DNA of 64,000 nucleotides from Streptomyces sp. BHT-5-2 (GCF_019774615.1 NZ_CP081496.1:6253234-6317233), one strand, 5' to 3'. Positions 1-8,495 are shown, counted from the first letter of the stretch. Translations and numbers: made by a program. Notes: a model not told the origin generated them from the letters alone.

Positions 1-177
1 CCGCCCCCGCAGCAGCCCTACCACCCGCCGCAACAGCCGCCCGCCTACGGCTATCCGCAGCAGCCCCCGCCGGTCGCCCCCACGTACGGCTACCCGGTGC
101 CGGCGCAGCCGCAGCCGTTCGTGCCCGACCCGTCGTTCGTCCTGCCGCCCCAGGGGCCGCAGTTCCAGCGCCGCTGA
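1..177 (+). CDS. C-terminal end of a Pro/Gln/Tyr-rich protein (5' partial)
   Basis: The window opens inside a reading frame that runs to a TGA at 175-177. The visible 58 residues are dominated by proline, glutamine and tyrosine in short repeats such as PPQQP and YGYP, and end in QFQRR. Such tails are typical of low-complexity, probably disordered ends of Streptomyces envelope or signalling proteins. The functional domain lies outside the window, so no role can be assigned. The facing TerD-family gene ends 79 bases downstream, so the two are convergent. Confidence 0.75.
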   Translation, partial: PPPQQPYHPPQQPPAYGYPQQPPPVAPTYGYPVPAQPQPFVPDPSFVLPPQGPQFQRR

Positions 178-256
178 CGCCCCCGCGCGAACGGCCGGGG
201 CGCGGGCGGCGCACAGCCGCCCGCGCACCCGGCCGCACCGGTTCCGCGCGGGCCCT

Positions 257-994
257 TCAGACCTTCGACTTGTACCCCCGGCCCCACTGGAGCCCCCAGC
301 CGTAGAGCCGGTCGAGCTCGGCCTGGAAGCCGTAGACGTACTTCACCTCGCGCCGCACCGACAGGCCGTCCTTGCCGTTCTCCAGCATGAAGACGGCGCA
401 GGAACGGGCCTGCGGTGCCCGCTCGTCCAGCTTGACCTCGACCCGCGGCCCGGTGCTCGGGTAGAGCGTCACCACCGCGTGCGTGCGGTCGAACGCCGGC
501 GTCCCGTCGTAGATGTAGACGAAGATCAGCAGCCGCTTGATCTCGTCGCGATGGTCGAGGTTGACGTACAGCGTCTCGCCCGAGCCGGAGCCGAACCGGT
601 CGTCGCCGCTGAGCTTGACGAACGGCGGGCCGTTGAGATCGCCGAGGAAGTCGCCCAGCGGCTGCACCACGCCCTTGCTGCCGTCCTGGAGTTCGTACAG
701 ACAGGCCAGGTCCAGGTCGACGTTGACCACGGCCGGGCCCTGGGCCTGCACGATCTCGGGCCGGAACAGCCGGCTCGGGTTCCGCAGCAGGCTCGCCGAG
801 CGCTGCCCGCCCCGCTCGCCGAAGTCCGAAGTGCGCATCTGCCAGCTCAGATTGACCCGCAGATGTCCGTTGGCCGCCCCCTGCTTCGTCAGCGAGACGA
901 CCGGATTCCGCTTCGTCAGCTCGACGACGTACGACGCGCCGCCGCCGTCGAGTTTCGGCGCGTTGCCGCGCCACAGGTTCTCCAGGAACGACAC
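257..994 (-). CDS. TerD-family (tellurium resistance-like) protein
   Basis: A stress protein of the TerD/TerF superfamily, about 245 residues. The signature region DLDLACLYEL matches the TerD core strand DLDAS. It is followed by a GDDRFGSGSGE segment in the place of the calcium-binding acidic loop, then LDHRDEIKRLLIFVYIYDG. The acidic ligands are less complete than in the two shorter TerD proteins at 2682 and 3371, so calcium binding may be weaker. The start is uncertain: GTG at 994 gives VSFLENLWRGN, and an in-frame GTG at 1003 adds three residues. An unrelated MGVSLSKGG-type N-terminus is absent. It follows the DUF475 gene on the same strand (gap about 100 bases), so joint transcription is likely. 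Confidence 0.85.
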   Translation of the reverse strand: MSFLENLWRGNAPKLDGGGASYVVELTKRNPVVSLTKQGAANGHLRVNLSWQMRTSDFGERGGQRSASLLRNPSRLFRPEIVQAQGPAVVNVDLDLACLYELQDGSKGVVQPLGDFLGDLNGPPFVKLSGDDRFGSGSGETLYVNLDHRDEIKRLLIFVYIYDGTPAFDRTHAVVTLYPSTGPRVEVKLDERAPQARSCAVFMLENGKDGLSVRREVKYVYGFQAELDRLYGWGLQWGRGYKSKV

Positions 995-1095
995 CTTTCC
1001 CACCCCATGTTTTCGCCCGTAAACCACCTGCGGGGCGGTCCATGGGTGTGTCCCCGTGGCCGCCCCGCAGAAAGCGTTCCTCAATAAGAGGCCCG

Positions 1096-2235
1096 TCACA
1101 CTCCGGACGTCACTTCCGACTGTGCCGACGGCTCCGCGCCCGGCTTGCCCTCGCGCCGGTTGCGCAGCACCGAGGAGCCGAAGGAGAGCGCGATCAGCAC
1201 GATGCCGACCAGGCCGGTGACGACCTCGTTGATCTCGTAGCGGATCGTGGCGAGCAGGATGACGCCCAGCGCGCCGATGGCGTAGTGCGCACCGTGCTCC
1301 AGGTAGACGTAGTCGTCCAGGGTGCCCTTGCGGACCAGGAAGACGGTCAGCGAGCGGATGTACATCGCGCCGATGCCCAGGCCCAGGGCCATCTCGAAGA
1401 TGTCGTTGGTGATGGCGAACGCGCCGATGACCCCGTCGAAGGAGAACGAGGCGTCGATGACCTCCAGGTAGAGGAACATGAAGAACGCCGCCTTGCCGGC
1501 CAGCCCCGCCACGGAGCCCGCCTTGGCGCCCTTCTTCTCCGCCGCGGCCGCCTCGGCGCCGTCCCCGTCCTCGGCCTCGTCGTCCTCCAGGCGGCCCTCG
1601 AAGTAGCCGGAGATCCCGCCGACGACGAGATAGGTGATCAGGCCCGCGATACCGGACAGCAGGACCGTGATGGTCTTGTCGCCACCGCCGTGCGCGGCGT
1701 GCGGCGCCACCGTCATGGCGCTGACCAGCAGGACGACCAGGGCCACGATGATGGAGAGGGTGTCGAGCTTGCCGATCCGGGCGAGCGGCTTCTCGATCCA
1801 CGACAGCCACTTGTAGTCGCGGTCCTCGAAGATGAAGTCGAGGAAGATCATCAGCAGGAAGATGCCACCGAAGGCCGCGATGGCCGGGTGCGCGCTGGTG
1901 ACCAGTTGCTCGTAGTGCGCCTTGTCGTTGACGGCGAGCTGGACCGCCTCGATCGGCCCCATCTTCGCGGTGATCGCGACGATGACGACGGGGAAGACCA
2001 GCCGCATGCCGAACACCGCGACGAGGATGCCGACGGTGAGGAAGATCTTCTGCCAGAAGGCGTTCATCTTGCGCAGGATGCCCGCGTTGATGACCGCGTT
2101 GTCGAAGGACAGCGAGATCTCCAGGATGGACAGGATCCCGACGATCGCGAGCCCCTGCCACCCCCAGAGGACGCCGGCCAGGCCGAGGCCGAGCACCGTG
2201 ATGGCGAACGACCAGCCAAAGGTTTTCAGGAGCAC
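1096..2235 (-). CDS. DUF475 / TerC-like integral membrane protein
   Basis: 379-residue polytopic membrane protein of the DUF475 family, distantly related to TerC metal-handling proteins. The N-terminal half holds the family signature ILEISLSFDNAVINAGIL, with the acidic Glu and Asp-Asn residues inside a membrane helix that are thought to handle a metal ion. A second half-repeat carries SFSFDGVIGAFAIT, as expected for the internally duplicated TerC fold. A charged insert rich in Glu, Asp, Lys and Ala near residues 205-240 probably forms a cytoplasmic loop. Proteins of this type often sit beside TerD genes, as here. Export of manganese or another metal is inferred from family members and not shown by the sequence. 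Confidence 0.9.
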   Translation of the reverse strand: MLLKTFGWSFAITVLGLGLAGVLWGWQGLAIVGILSILEISLSFDNAVINAGILRKMNAFWQKIFLTVGILVAVFGMRLVFPVVIVAITAKMGPIEAVQLAVNDKAHYEQLVTSAHPAIAAFGGIFLLMIFLDFIFEDRDYKWLSWIEKPLARIGKLDTLSIIVALVVLLVSAMTVAPHAAHGGGDKTITVLLSGIAGLITYLVVGGISGYFEGRLEDDEAEDGDGAEAAAAEKKGAKAGSVAGLAGKAAFFMFLYLEVIDASFSFDGVIGAFAITNDIFEMALGLGIGAMYIRSLTVFLVRKGTLDDYVYLEHGAHYAIGALGVILLATIRYEINEVVTGLVGIVLIALSFGSSVLRNRREGKPGAEPSAQSEVTSGV

Positions 2236-2323
2236 TGCCTACCCATTCCCTCGCTGTGTGGGTCCCCCGCGCGCAGTGCGCGGCGCTTTGCTAAACGTTG
2301 ACCCGAAGTGTAGAGCGCTTCCC

Positions 2324-2359
2324 CTCCGGCCGGGCCGGTCGGCCCCGGCCCGGCCGGAG
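2324..2359 (-). terminator. Rho-independent-type hairpin
   Basis: Perfect 15-base inverted repeat, arms 2324-2338 and 2345-2359, loop of six bases. It lies 20 bases beyond the stop of the possible small gene at 2380-2505, on the side expected for its transcript. There is no U-tract, as usual for Streptomyces terminators. Confidence 0.7.
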
Positions 2360-2379
2360 AGTCGCAGGTGGGGCCGTCG

Positions 2380-2505
2380 TCAGCTCCGCCGTCGGGCCCT
2401 CTCGAAGATCACGAGGAACGGCGAGACATATCCGGACGCCTCGACGGGCGTGGCCCGGCCGGCCGCGACGAGCGCGACGCCGGCGGCCAACGCCGCGCAG
2501 TACAT
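2380..2505 (-). CDS. Possible small membrane protein (41 aa), unrecognised
   Basis: Not a family I recognise. The frame from ATG at 2505 encodes 41 residues: one hydrophobic segment (CAALAAGVALVAAG), then a short linker and an aromatic-hydrophobic stretch ending in basic ERARRRS. Nearly every codon ends in G or C (about 39 of 41), which matches real Streptomyces coding sequence. It has a strong hairpin just after the stop and another terminator upstream, so it looks like its own transcription unit. An in-frame GTG at 2574, preceded by GAAGGA, would extend it to 64 residues, but third-position GC falls in that extension. It could still be a chance frame. Confidence 0.45.
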   Translation of the reverse strand: MYCAALAAGVALVAAGRATPVEASGYVSPFLVIFERARRRS

Positions 2506-2601
2506 GAGGGCCTGACGCGCCGCGGCCGGCCGGCCGCTCGGACCCGCGTGACCGCCTGGGCATGATGAGCACACTCCCGTCCTTCGAGAGCGGCGGGCCC
2601 A

Positions 2602-2644
2602 GGAAGGCCACCCGCCTCGTCGCCGGCGCAGCGGGTGGCCTTCC
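2602..2644 (-). terminator. Terminator after terD at 2682
   Basis: Perfect 14-base inverted repeat, arms 2602-2615 and 2631-2644, 15-base loop, 38 bases past the terD stop. Confidence 0.75.
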
Positions 2645-2681
2645 GTCTCCTTGCCGCCAACCACACTCTGTGCGTGGCCGT

Positions 2682-3257
2682 TTACGAAACGTTGACCCCG
2701 AAGTCCAGGGCGATGCCCCGCAGACCCGACGCGTACCCCTGACCCACGGCCCGGAACTTCCACTCGCCGTTGCGGCGGTAGACCTCGCCGAAGATCATCG
2801 CCGTTTCGCCGGCGGCGTCCTCGCTGAGGTCGTAGCGGGCCAGTTCGCCGCCGTCGGCCTGATCGACGATCCGGATGAAGGCGTTGCTGACCTGGCCGAA
2901 GCTCTGGCCGCGCAGATCGGCCTCGTGGATGGAGACCGGGAAGACGATGGCCTCCACCTCCTCGGGCACCTGCGTGAGGTCGACCAGGATGGTCTCGTCG
3001 TCGCCCTCTCCCTCACCGGTGAGGTTGTCACCGGTGTGCTCGACGGAACCCTCGGGGCTCTTGAGGTTGTTGTAGAAGACGAAGTACTCGTCCCCCAGCA
3101 CCCGGCCCGACCGGCACAGCAGCGCGCTGGCGTCGAGGTCGAAGGGTGCTCCCGTGGTGGACCGTGCGTCCCAGCCGAGGCCGACCGTGATCTGGGTGAG
3201 ATTCGGTGCCGCCTTGGACAGGGAGACATTGCCCCCCTTGGCGAGTGTCACGCCCAT
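2682..3257 (-). CDS. TerD-family calcium-binding stress protein (copy A)
   Basis: 191-residue canonical TerD. It opens MGVTLAKGGNVSLSK, carries the core DLDASALL at about residue 40-50, and the acidic loop TGEGEGDDE, which with the Asp residues of the core forms the calcium site known from TerD structures. It ends GYASGLRGIALDFGVNVS. ATG at 3257 is chosen because GGAGGAAAC lies just upstream; longer upstream frames lack the family N-terminus. It is about two-thirds identical by eye to copy B at 3371, a recent tandem duplication. In Streptomyces these proteins are abundant and linked to development and stress rather than to tellurite resistance alone. Confidence 0.95.
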   Translation of the reverse strand: MGVTLAKGGNVSLSKAAPNLTQITVGLGWDARSTTGAPFDLDASALLCRSGRVLGDEYFVFYNNLKSPEGSVEHTGDNLTGEGEGDDETILVDLTQVPEEVEAIVFPVSIHEADLRGQSFGQVSNAFIRIVDQADGGELARYDLSEDAAGETAMIFGEVYRRNGEWKFRAVGQGYASGLRGIALDFGVNVS

Positions 3258-3370
3258 GGTGTTCGTTTCCTCCCCGGTATCGGTGCGGGACGCCGCTCGC
3301 GCCCCGGAAACGCGCCCGGCGCCGCACTCCCCGGACGGGGCGTACGGCGCCGGACGCGGTCGCCGTGCGG

Positions 3371-3946
3371 TCAGACGTTGACCCCGAAGTCCTGCGCGAT
3401 GCCGCGCAGACCCGAGGCGTAGCCCTGGCCGATGGCACGGAACTTCCACTCCGCGCCGTTGCGGTACAGCTCGCCGAAGACCATGGCGGTCTCGGTCGAG
3501 GCGTCCTCGCTGAGGTCGTAGCGCGCCAGTTCCTTGCCGTCGGCCTGGTTGACCACGCGGATGTAGGCGTTGCGGACCTGACCGAAGCTCTGCTGACGGG
3601 TCTCGGCGTCGTAGATCGACACCGGGAAGACGATCTTGTCGACGTCGGCGGGGACACCGGCGAGGTTCACCTTGATGGCCTCGTCGTCGCCCTCGCCCTC
3701 ACCGGTGAGGTTGTCGCCGGTGTGCTCCACCGAACCGCACGGGCTCTTGAGGTTGTTGAAGAACACGAAGTTCTGGTCGTTGGCCACCTTGCCCTGGTCG
3801 TTCGTCAGCAGGGCGCTGGCGTCCAGGTCGAAGTCCGTACCGGTGGTGGTACGCGCGTCCCAGCCCAGACCGACGAGGACGGCGGTCAGATTGGGGGCTT
3901 CCTTCGTCAGCGAGACGTTGCCGCCCTTGCTGAGGCTGACTCCCAC
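3371..3946 (-). CDS. TerD-family calcium-binding stress protein (copy B)
   Basis: 191 residues, same length and architecture as copy A. It begins (GTG) VGVSLSKGGNVSLTK, has DLDASALL, then TGEGEGDDE as acidic calcium loop, and ends GIAQDFGVNV. The GTG at 3946 is supported by GGGAGG six bases upstream; an ATG-led extension to 4000 does not look like the family. It lies 113 bases upstream of copy A on the same strand. An 18-base palindrome at 4007-4024 lies upstream of its start and may control the pair. Confidence 0.95.
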   Translation of the reverse strand: MGVSLSKGGNVSLTKEAPNLTAVLVGLGWDARTTTGTDFDLDASALLTNDQGKVANDQNFVFFNNLKSPCGSVEHTGDNLTGEGEGDDEAIKVNLAGVPADVDKIVFPVSIYDAETRQQSFGQVRNAYIRVVNQADGKELARYDLSEDASTETAMVFGELYRNGAEWKFRAIGQGYASGLRGIAQDFGVNV

Positions 3947-4006
3947 GAGTCCTCCCGTAGATTCGAGGGGTACGTCAAGATCTGCGCCCCCATCGTGCAT
4001 GGCATC

Positions 4007-4024
4007 GGATCAACGATTTGATCC
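4007..4024. promoter_or_regulatory. Palindrome upstream of terD copy B
   Basis: Arms GGATCAA and TTGATCC are a perfect 7-base inverted repeat around CGAT. It stands 61 bases upstream of the terD GTG, in an AT-richer patch. It has the size of a dimer-bound operator, but I cannot name the regulator. Confidence 0.45.
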
Positions 4025-4120
4025 TAGTGAGCGGTTCCCGCCGAATGCAGATATCGCACACGGATCCCGTCGGATGTCCGATCGGCCACCGCGCACTCCA
4101 TGACCGGAGGGGCTGCGGGA

Positions 4121-4579
4121 TCAGAGGGCTTCGAGGGCCTTGACGTAGTCGTCGAGGTCACGGGCGTCGGGCAGGCCGTTGACGACCGTCCAGCGCACCA
4201 CGCCCTCCTTGTCGATGACGAAGGTGCCGCGGACCGCGCAGCCCTTCTCCTCGTCGAAGACGCCGTACGCCCGGGAGACCTCGCCGTGCGGCCAGAAGTC
4301 CGACAGCAGCGGGTACTCCAGGCCCTCCTGCTCGGCGAACACCCGCAGCGAGAACGGCGAGTCGTTGGAGACCGCCAGCAGCTGCACGTCGTCGTTGACG
4401 AACTTCGGCAGTTCGTCACGGAGGGCGCACAGCTCACCGGTGCACACGCCGGTGAAGGCGAAGGGGTAGAAGAGCACCACGACGTTCTTCTCGCCGCGGA
4501 AGTCGGAGAGCTTCACCAGCTCGCCGTGCTGGTTCTTCAGCTCAAAATCCGGAGCCTTGGTGCCGACCTCGATCGCCAT
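4121..4579 (-). CDS. Peroxiredoxin, AhpE/BCP type
   Basis: 152-residue thiol peroxidase that reduces hydrogen peroxide, organic peroxides or peroxynitrite in the cytoplasm. The thioredoxin-like fold is seen in PDFELKNQHGE and VVVLFYPFAFTGVCTGELC. Cys46 is the peroxidatic residue (P-x3-T/S-x2-C context), and Cys51 five residues later is a possible resolving partner, giving an atypical 2-Cys or mixed mechanism. From memory the mycobacterial AhpE it resembles (LLSDFWPHG, AYGVF, RGTFV) lacks the second cysteine. It is followed on the same strand by terD copy B after 174 bases and preceded by DUF3052. Confidence 0.93.
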   Translation of the reverse strand: MAIEVGTKAPDFELKNQHGELVKLSDFRGEKNVVVLFYPFAFTGVCTGELCALRDELPKFVNDDVQLLAVSNDSPFSLRVFAEQEGLEYPLLSDFWPHGEVSRAYGVFDEEKGCAVRGTFVIDKEGVVRWTVVNGLPDARDLDDYVKALEAL

Positions 4580-4645
4580 GGGACTGGGTCCTTCCGCGTC
4601 ACTCTCAACTGGACGCGACCACCCTACGCGCCCGCCCCTGAACTG

Positions 4646-4686
4646 CGCCGAGCCCCTTCCGGATCGGCTCCGGGAGGGGCTCGGCG
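4646..4686 (-). terminator. Terminator after DUF3052 gene
   Basis: 18-base stem, arms 4646-4663 and 4669-4686, with one G-U type mismatch and a five-base loop. It begins 24 bases past the DUF3052 stop and isolates that gene from the peroxiredoxin gene. Confidence 0.75.
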
Positions 4687-4709
4687 AGGACGTGAGGTGA
4701 CGCGGCCGG

Positions 4710-5132
4710 TCAGCGCTTGGGCGAGATCAGCCGGCTGCCGGTCCAGTCCTTGCCGGCGTTGATGCTCCGGGTCTGGGACAGACCCGAGGTCTGTGCGGCC
4801 TCGTTGATGTCGCTCGGCTCGATATAGCCGTCGCGGCCCGTCTTGGGCGTCAGCAGCCAGATCTGGCCGCCTTCGTCGATCAGACCGATGGCGTCCACCA
4901 GCGCGTCCGTGAGATCACCGTCGTCGTCTCGGAACCACAGGACGACGACATCGGCGACGTCGTCGTAGTCCTCGTCCTCGAGTTCCTGGCCGATGATGGC
5001 CTCGATGCCTTCGCGGAGCTCCTGCTCGACGTCGTCGTCGTAGCCGATCTCCTGGACCACCTGTCCGGGCTCGAACCCCAGCTTGGTGGCAGGGTTGGTC
5101 CGCTCCTCCGCGTGGTCCGCGGTCGCGCTCAC
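4710..5132 (-). CDS. DUF3052 domain protein
   Basis: 140-residue soluble acidic protein of a family confined largely to actinobacteria, usually encoded next to aceE as here (divergent). It shows the family pattern KLGFEPGQVVQEIGYDDDVE followed by a D/E-rich middle and a C-terminal WLLTPKTGRDGYIEPSDI block. The fold is similar to part of the adenylate kinase or nucleotide-binding families only by loose analogy, so I give no function. GTG at 5132 is chosen because AGGAGG sits seven bases upstream. The upstream 517-base region is shared with aceE. Confidence 0.9.
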   Translation of the reverse strand: MSATADHAEERTNPATKLGFEPGQVVQEIGYDDDVEQELREGIEAIIGQELEDEDYDDVADVVVLWFRDDDGDLTDALVDAIGLIDEGGQIWLLTPKTGRDGYIEPSDINEAAQTSGLSQTRSINAGKDWTGSRLISPKR

Positions 5133-5649
5133 GGATTGCCTCCTGTCATGTTTCGGAAAGTACTCGGGGACTCCGCGCGTGCGCGGAGCATTGGGCGTAG
5201 TCCACACGTGACGGGCGGATCGCGCAAGTACCCGGCGATCGAGACCGCCGAAACGGTGACGATCGACGCGCCTGCCACTGCGGCCCGGCCCCCACCAGGA
5301 CACCATGAAGTGATACCCACCACAGCATTGTGCCGGGTATATGGGGTACGGGGGAAGGAATGGCCCCCGCGCAGGGTATCGGAGCGTCCCGCCCGTGCCG
5401 CCGGGCATGGCACGGCCGCACGCGGACCCCTTTCGAGATGGGCGTATGGTTGCGATTTGGCCGACCACAGGTACCGGCCCTTTCAGCGCCCTCTCTCAGC
5501 GGGTGGTTACCCATCGGTAGAGGTGACGTATCCCAGTGGCTCGGTACACGATGGAAGACGGCGCGACACAAGGCACAGACAGCATTCGTCCCCGTGCGCA
5601 GCGGCAGCAGCAGGCAGAGCACGACACGAACCGAACACGAAGGAACAGC
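5133..5649. other. Divergent intergenic region, DUF3052 / aceE
   Basis: 517 bases between two divergently read genes. It has an AT-richer centre near 5290-5350 and must hold both promoters. I could not settle on a -35/-10 pair, and no open frame here has convincing coding bias. The aceE ribosome site (GAAGGAAC) is at its right end. Confidence 0.5.
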
Positions 5650-8397
5650 GTGGCTTCCGGATCCGATCGAAACCCGATCATCATTGGTGGCCTTCCCAGC
5701 CAGGTCCCGGACTTCGATCCCGAAGAGACCCAGGAATGGCTCGACTCGCTCGACGCGGCCGTCGACGAGCGGGGCCGGGAACGTGCCCGCTACCTCATGC
5801 TCCGCCTGATCGAGCGCGCCCGCGAACGGCGTGTGGCCGTGCCCGAGATGCGCAGCACGGACTACGTCAACACCATCGCGACCAAGGACGAGCCGTTCTT
5901 CCCGGGCAACGAGGAGATCGAGCGCAAGGTCCTCAACGCGACCCGGTGGAACGCCGCCGTCATGGTCTCCCGCGCCCAGCGCCCGGGCATCGGCGTCGGC
6001 GGCCACATCGCCACCTTCGCCTCCTCCGCCTCGCTGTACGACGTGGGCTTCAACCACTTCTTCCGCGGCAAGGACGAGGGCGACGGCGGCGACCAGGTCT
6101 TCTTCCAGGGCCACGCCTCCCCCGGCATCTACGCCCGCGCGTATCTCCTGGACCGGCTCTCCGAGGGCCAGCTGGACGCCTTCCGCCAGGAGAAGTCCAA
6201 GGCCCCCGAGGGCCTCTCCAGCTACCCGCACCCGCGGCTGATGCCGGACTTCTGGGAGTTCCCGACCGTCTCGATGGGCCTCGGCCCGCTCGGCGCGATC
6301 TACCAGGCGCGGATGAACCGCTACATGGAGGCCCGCGGCATCGCCGACACCTCCAAGTCGCACGTCTGGGCGTTCCTCGGCGACGGCGAGATGGACGAGC
6401 CGGAGTCGCTCGGCCAGCTGTCCATCGCCGCGCGCGAGGGTCTGGACAACCTGACCTTCGTCGTGAACTGCAACCTCCAGCGCCTGGACGGCCCGGTCCG
6501 CGGCAACGGCAAGATCATGCAGGAGCTGGAGTCGCAGTTCCGCGGCGCCGGCTGGAACGTCATCAAGCTGGTGTGGGACCGCAGCTGGGACCCGCTGCTG
6601 GCGCAGGACCGCGACGGCATCCTGGTCAACAAGCTCAACACCACCCCCGACGGGCAGTTCCAGACCTACGCCACCGAGACCGGCGCGTACATCCGCGAGC
6701 ACTTCTTCGGTGACGACCACCGACTGCGCGCGATGGTCGAGAACATGACCGACGACCAGATCCTGCACCTGGGTCGCGGCGGCCACGACCACCGGAAGAT
6801 CTTCGCGGCGTACGCGGCGGCCAAGGCCCACAAGGGCCAGCCGACCGTGATCCTGGCCCAGACCGTCAAGGGCTGGACCCTCGGCCCGAACTTCGAGGGC
6901 CGCAACGCCACGCACCAGATGAAGAAGCTGACGGTCGAGGACCTCAAGCGCTTCCGCGACCGGCTGCACCTGCCCATCCCGGACAAGGACCTGGAGGACG
7001 GCCTTCCGCCGTACTACCACCCGGGCCGCAAGTCCGAGGAGATCCAGTACATGCACGACCGCCGCCACGGACTCGGCGGATACGTGCCGACCCGCGTCGT
7101 GCGCGCCAAGCCGCTCGCGCTGCCGGACGACAAGGCGTACGCCACCGCCAAGAAGGGCTCCGGGCAGCAGAAGATCGCCACGACCATGGCGTTCGTCCGC
7201 ATCCTGAAGGACCTGATGCGGGACAAGGAGATCGGCAAGCGCTTCGTGCCGATCGCGCCGGACGAGTACCGCACCTTCGGTATGGACGCGTTCTTCCCGT
7301 CGGCCAAGATCTACAACCCGCTCGGGCAGAGCTACGAGTCGGTGGACCGCGAACTGCTGCTGGCCTACAAGGAGTCGCCGACCGGCCAGATGCTGCACGA
7401 CGGCATCACCGAGGCCGGCTGCACCGCGTCGCTGATCGCGGCGGGCTCGGCGTACGCGACCCACGGCGAGCCGCTGATCCCGGTCTACGTCTTCTACTCG
7501 ATGTTCGGTTTCCAGCGGACCGGCGACCAGTTCTGGCAGATGGCCGACCAGCTCTCGCGCGGCTTCGTGCTCGGTGCGACCGCCGGCCGGACCACGCTGA
7601 CCGGTGAGGGCCTGCAGCACGCCGACGGGCACTCCCAGCTGCTGGCCTCGACCAACCCGGCCTGTGTCGCCTACGACCCGGCCTACGGCTACGAGATCGC
7701 GCACATCGTCAAGGACGGTCTGCGGCGGATGTACGGCGAGACCGCCGACGGCAAGCCGGGCGAGGACGTCTTCTACTACCTCACCGTCTACAACGAGCCG
7801 ATCCAGCACCCCGCGGAGCCGGCGGACGTCGACGTCGAGGGCATCCTCAAGGGTCTGCACCGGATCTCGTCCGGCGAGAAGGGCGAGCACCGGGCCCGGA
7901 TCCTCGCCTCGGGCGTCGCGGTGCCGTGGGCCGTCGAGGCCCAGCGGATCCTCGCGGACGAGTGGAACGTCAAGGCCGACGTCTGGTCGGCGACCTCCTG
8001 GAACGAGCTGCGCCGCGAGGCGGTGGAGGTCGAGGAGCACAACCTGCTCCACCCGGAGGAGGAGCAGCGCGTCCCGTACGTGACGCAGAAGCTGCAGGGC
8101 GCCGAGGGCCCGACGGTCGCGGTCTCGGACTGGATGCGGTCCGTCCCGGACCAGATCGCGCGCTGGGTGCCGGGCACCTACCAGTCGCTGGGCGCCGACG
8201 GCTTCGGCTTCGCGGACACCCGCGGCGCCGCCCGCCGCTTCTTCCACATCGACGCCCAGTCGATCGTGCTCGCCGTCCTCACCGAGCTGGCCAAGGAGGG
8301 CAAGGTCGACCGCTCGCTGCTCAAGCAGGCCATCGATCGCTACCAGCTCCTGGACGTGGCGGCCGCCGACGCGGGTGAGGCCGGCGGCGACGCCTGA
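5650..8397 (+). CDS. aceE: Pyruvate dehydrogenase E1 component, homodimeric type
   Basis: 915-residue thiamine-diphosphate enzyme that decarboxylates pyruvate and passes the acetyl group to the lipoyl E2 (encoded elsewhere), feeding acetyl-CoA to the TCA cycle and to the fatty acid genes at 24217-27953. The ThDP motif GDGEMDEPES followed by NCNLQRLDG, the start (V)ASGSDRNPIIIGGLP and the length are those of the actinobacterial AceE. The frame is open back to 5536, but GTG at 5650 is preferred: GAAGGAAC precedes it, and the family starts with this ASGSDRN block. A perfect 19-base terminator stem follows at 8430. Confidence 0.98.
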   Translation: MASGSDRNPIIIGGLPSQVPDFDPEETQEWLDSLDAAVDERGRERARYLMLRLIERARERRVAVPEMRSTDYVNTIATKDEPFFPGNEEIERKVLNATRWNAAVMVSRAQRPGIGVGGHIATFASSASLYDVGFNHFFRGKDEGDGGDQVFFQGHASPGIYARAYLLDRLSEGQLDAFRQEKSKAPEGLSSYPHPRLMPDFWEFPTVSMGLGPLGAIYQARMNRYMEARGIADTSKSHVWAFLGDGEMDEPESLGQLSIAAREGLDNLTFVVNCNLQRLDGPVRGNGKIMQELESQFRGAGWNVIKLVWDRSWDPLLAQDRDGILVNKLNTTPDGQFQTYATETGAYIREHFFGDDHRLRAMVENMTDDQILHLGRGGHDHRKIFAAYAAAKAHKGQPTVILAQTVKGWTLGPNFEGRNATHQMKKLTVEDLKRFRDRLHLPIPDKDLEDGLPPYYHPGRKSEEIQYMHDRRHGLGGYVPTRVVRAKPLALPDDKAYATAKKGSGQQKIATTMAFVRILKDLMRDKEIGKRFVPIAPDEYRTFGMDAFFPSAKIYNPLGQSYESVDRELLLAYKESPTGQMLHDGITEAGCTASLIAAGSAYATHGEPLIPVYVFYSMFGFQRTGDQFWQMADQLSRGFVLGATAGRTTLTGEGLQHADGHSQLLASTNPACVAYDPAYGYEIAHIVKDGLRRMYGETADGKPGEDVFYYLTVYNEPIQHPAEPADVDVEGILKGLHRISSGEKGEHRARILASGVAVPWAVEAQRILADEWNVKADVWSATSWNELRREAVEVEEHNLLHPEEEQRVPYVTQKLQGAEGPTVAVSDWMRSVPDQIARWVPGTYQSLGADGFGFADTRGAARRFFHIDAQSIVLAVLTELAKEGKVDRSLLKQAIDRYQLLDVAAADAGEAGGDA

Positions 8398-8429
8398 CCT
8401 CTCCGCGGCCGTCCGCCGCACCGTCTCCC

Positions 8430-8472
8430 CCGCGCCCCCCGACCGGCGAAGCCCGCCGGTCGGGGGGCGCGG
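8430..8472 (+). terminator. Terminator after aceE
   Basis: Perfect 19-base inverted repeat, arms 8430-8448 and 8454-8472, five-base loop AAGCC, 33 bases after the aceE stop. One of the strongest hairpins in the window. It may also end the convergent 8496 gene. Confidence 0.9.
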
Positions 8473-8495
8473 TGCGTCCGCCGCGGGCCGTCCGC

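Larger units (their letters stand above)
2236..2681. other. Intergenic region with two terminators, a possible small gene and a terD-like scrap
   Basis: This 446-base gap separates the DUF475 gene from the upstream terD gene. It contains a strong hairpin at 2324-2359, a possible 41-codon minus-strand gene at 2380-2505, and the terD terminator at 2602-2644. At 2293-2309 a minus-strand stretch reads like the last codons of the neighbouring terD genes (ends RVNV-stop, compare FGVNV-stop), with one base missing. It may be the remains of a deleted extra terD copy. Confidence 0.5.
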
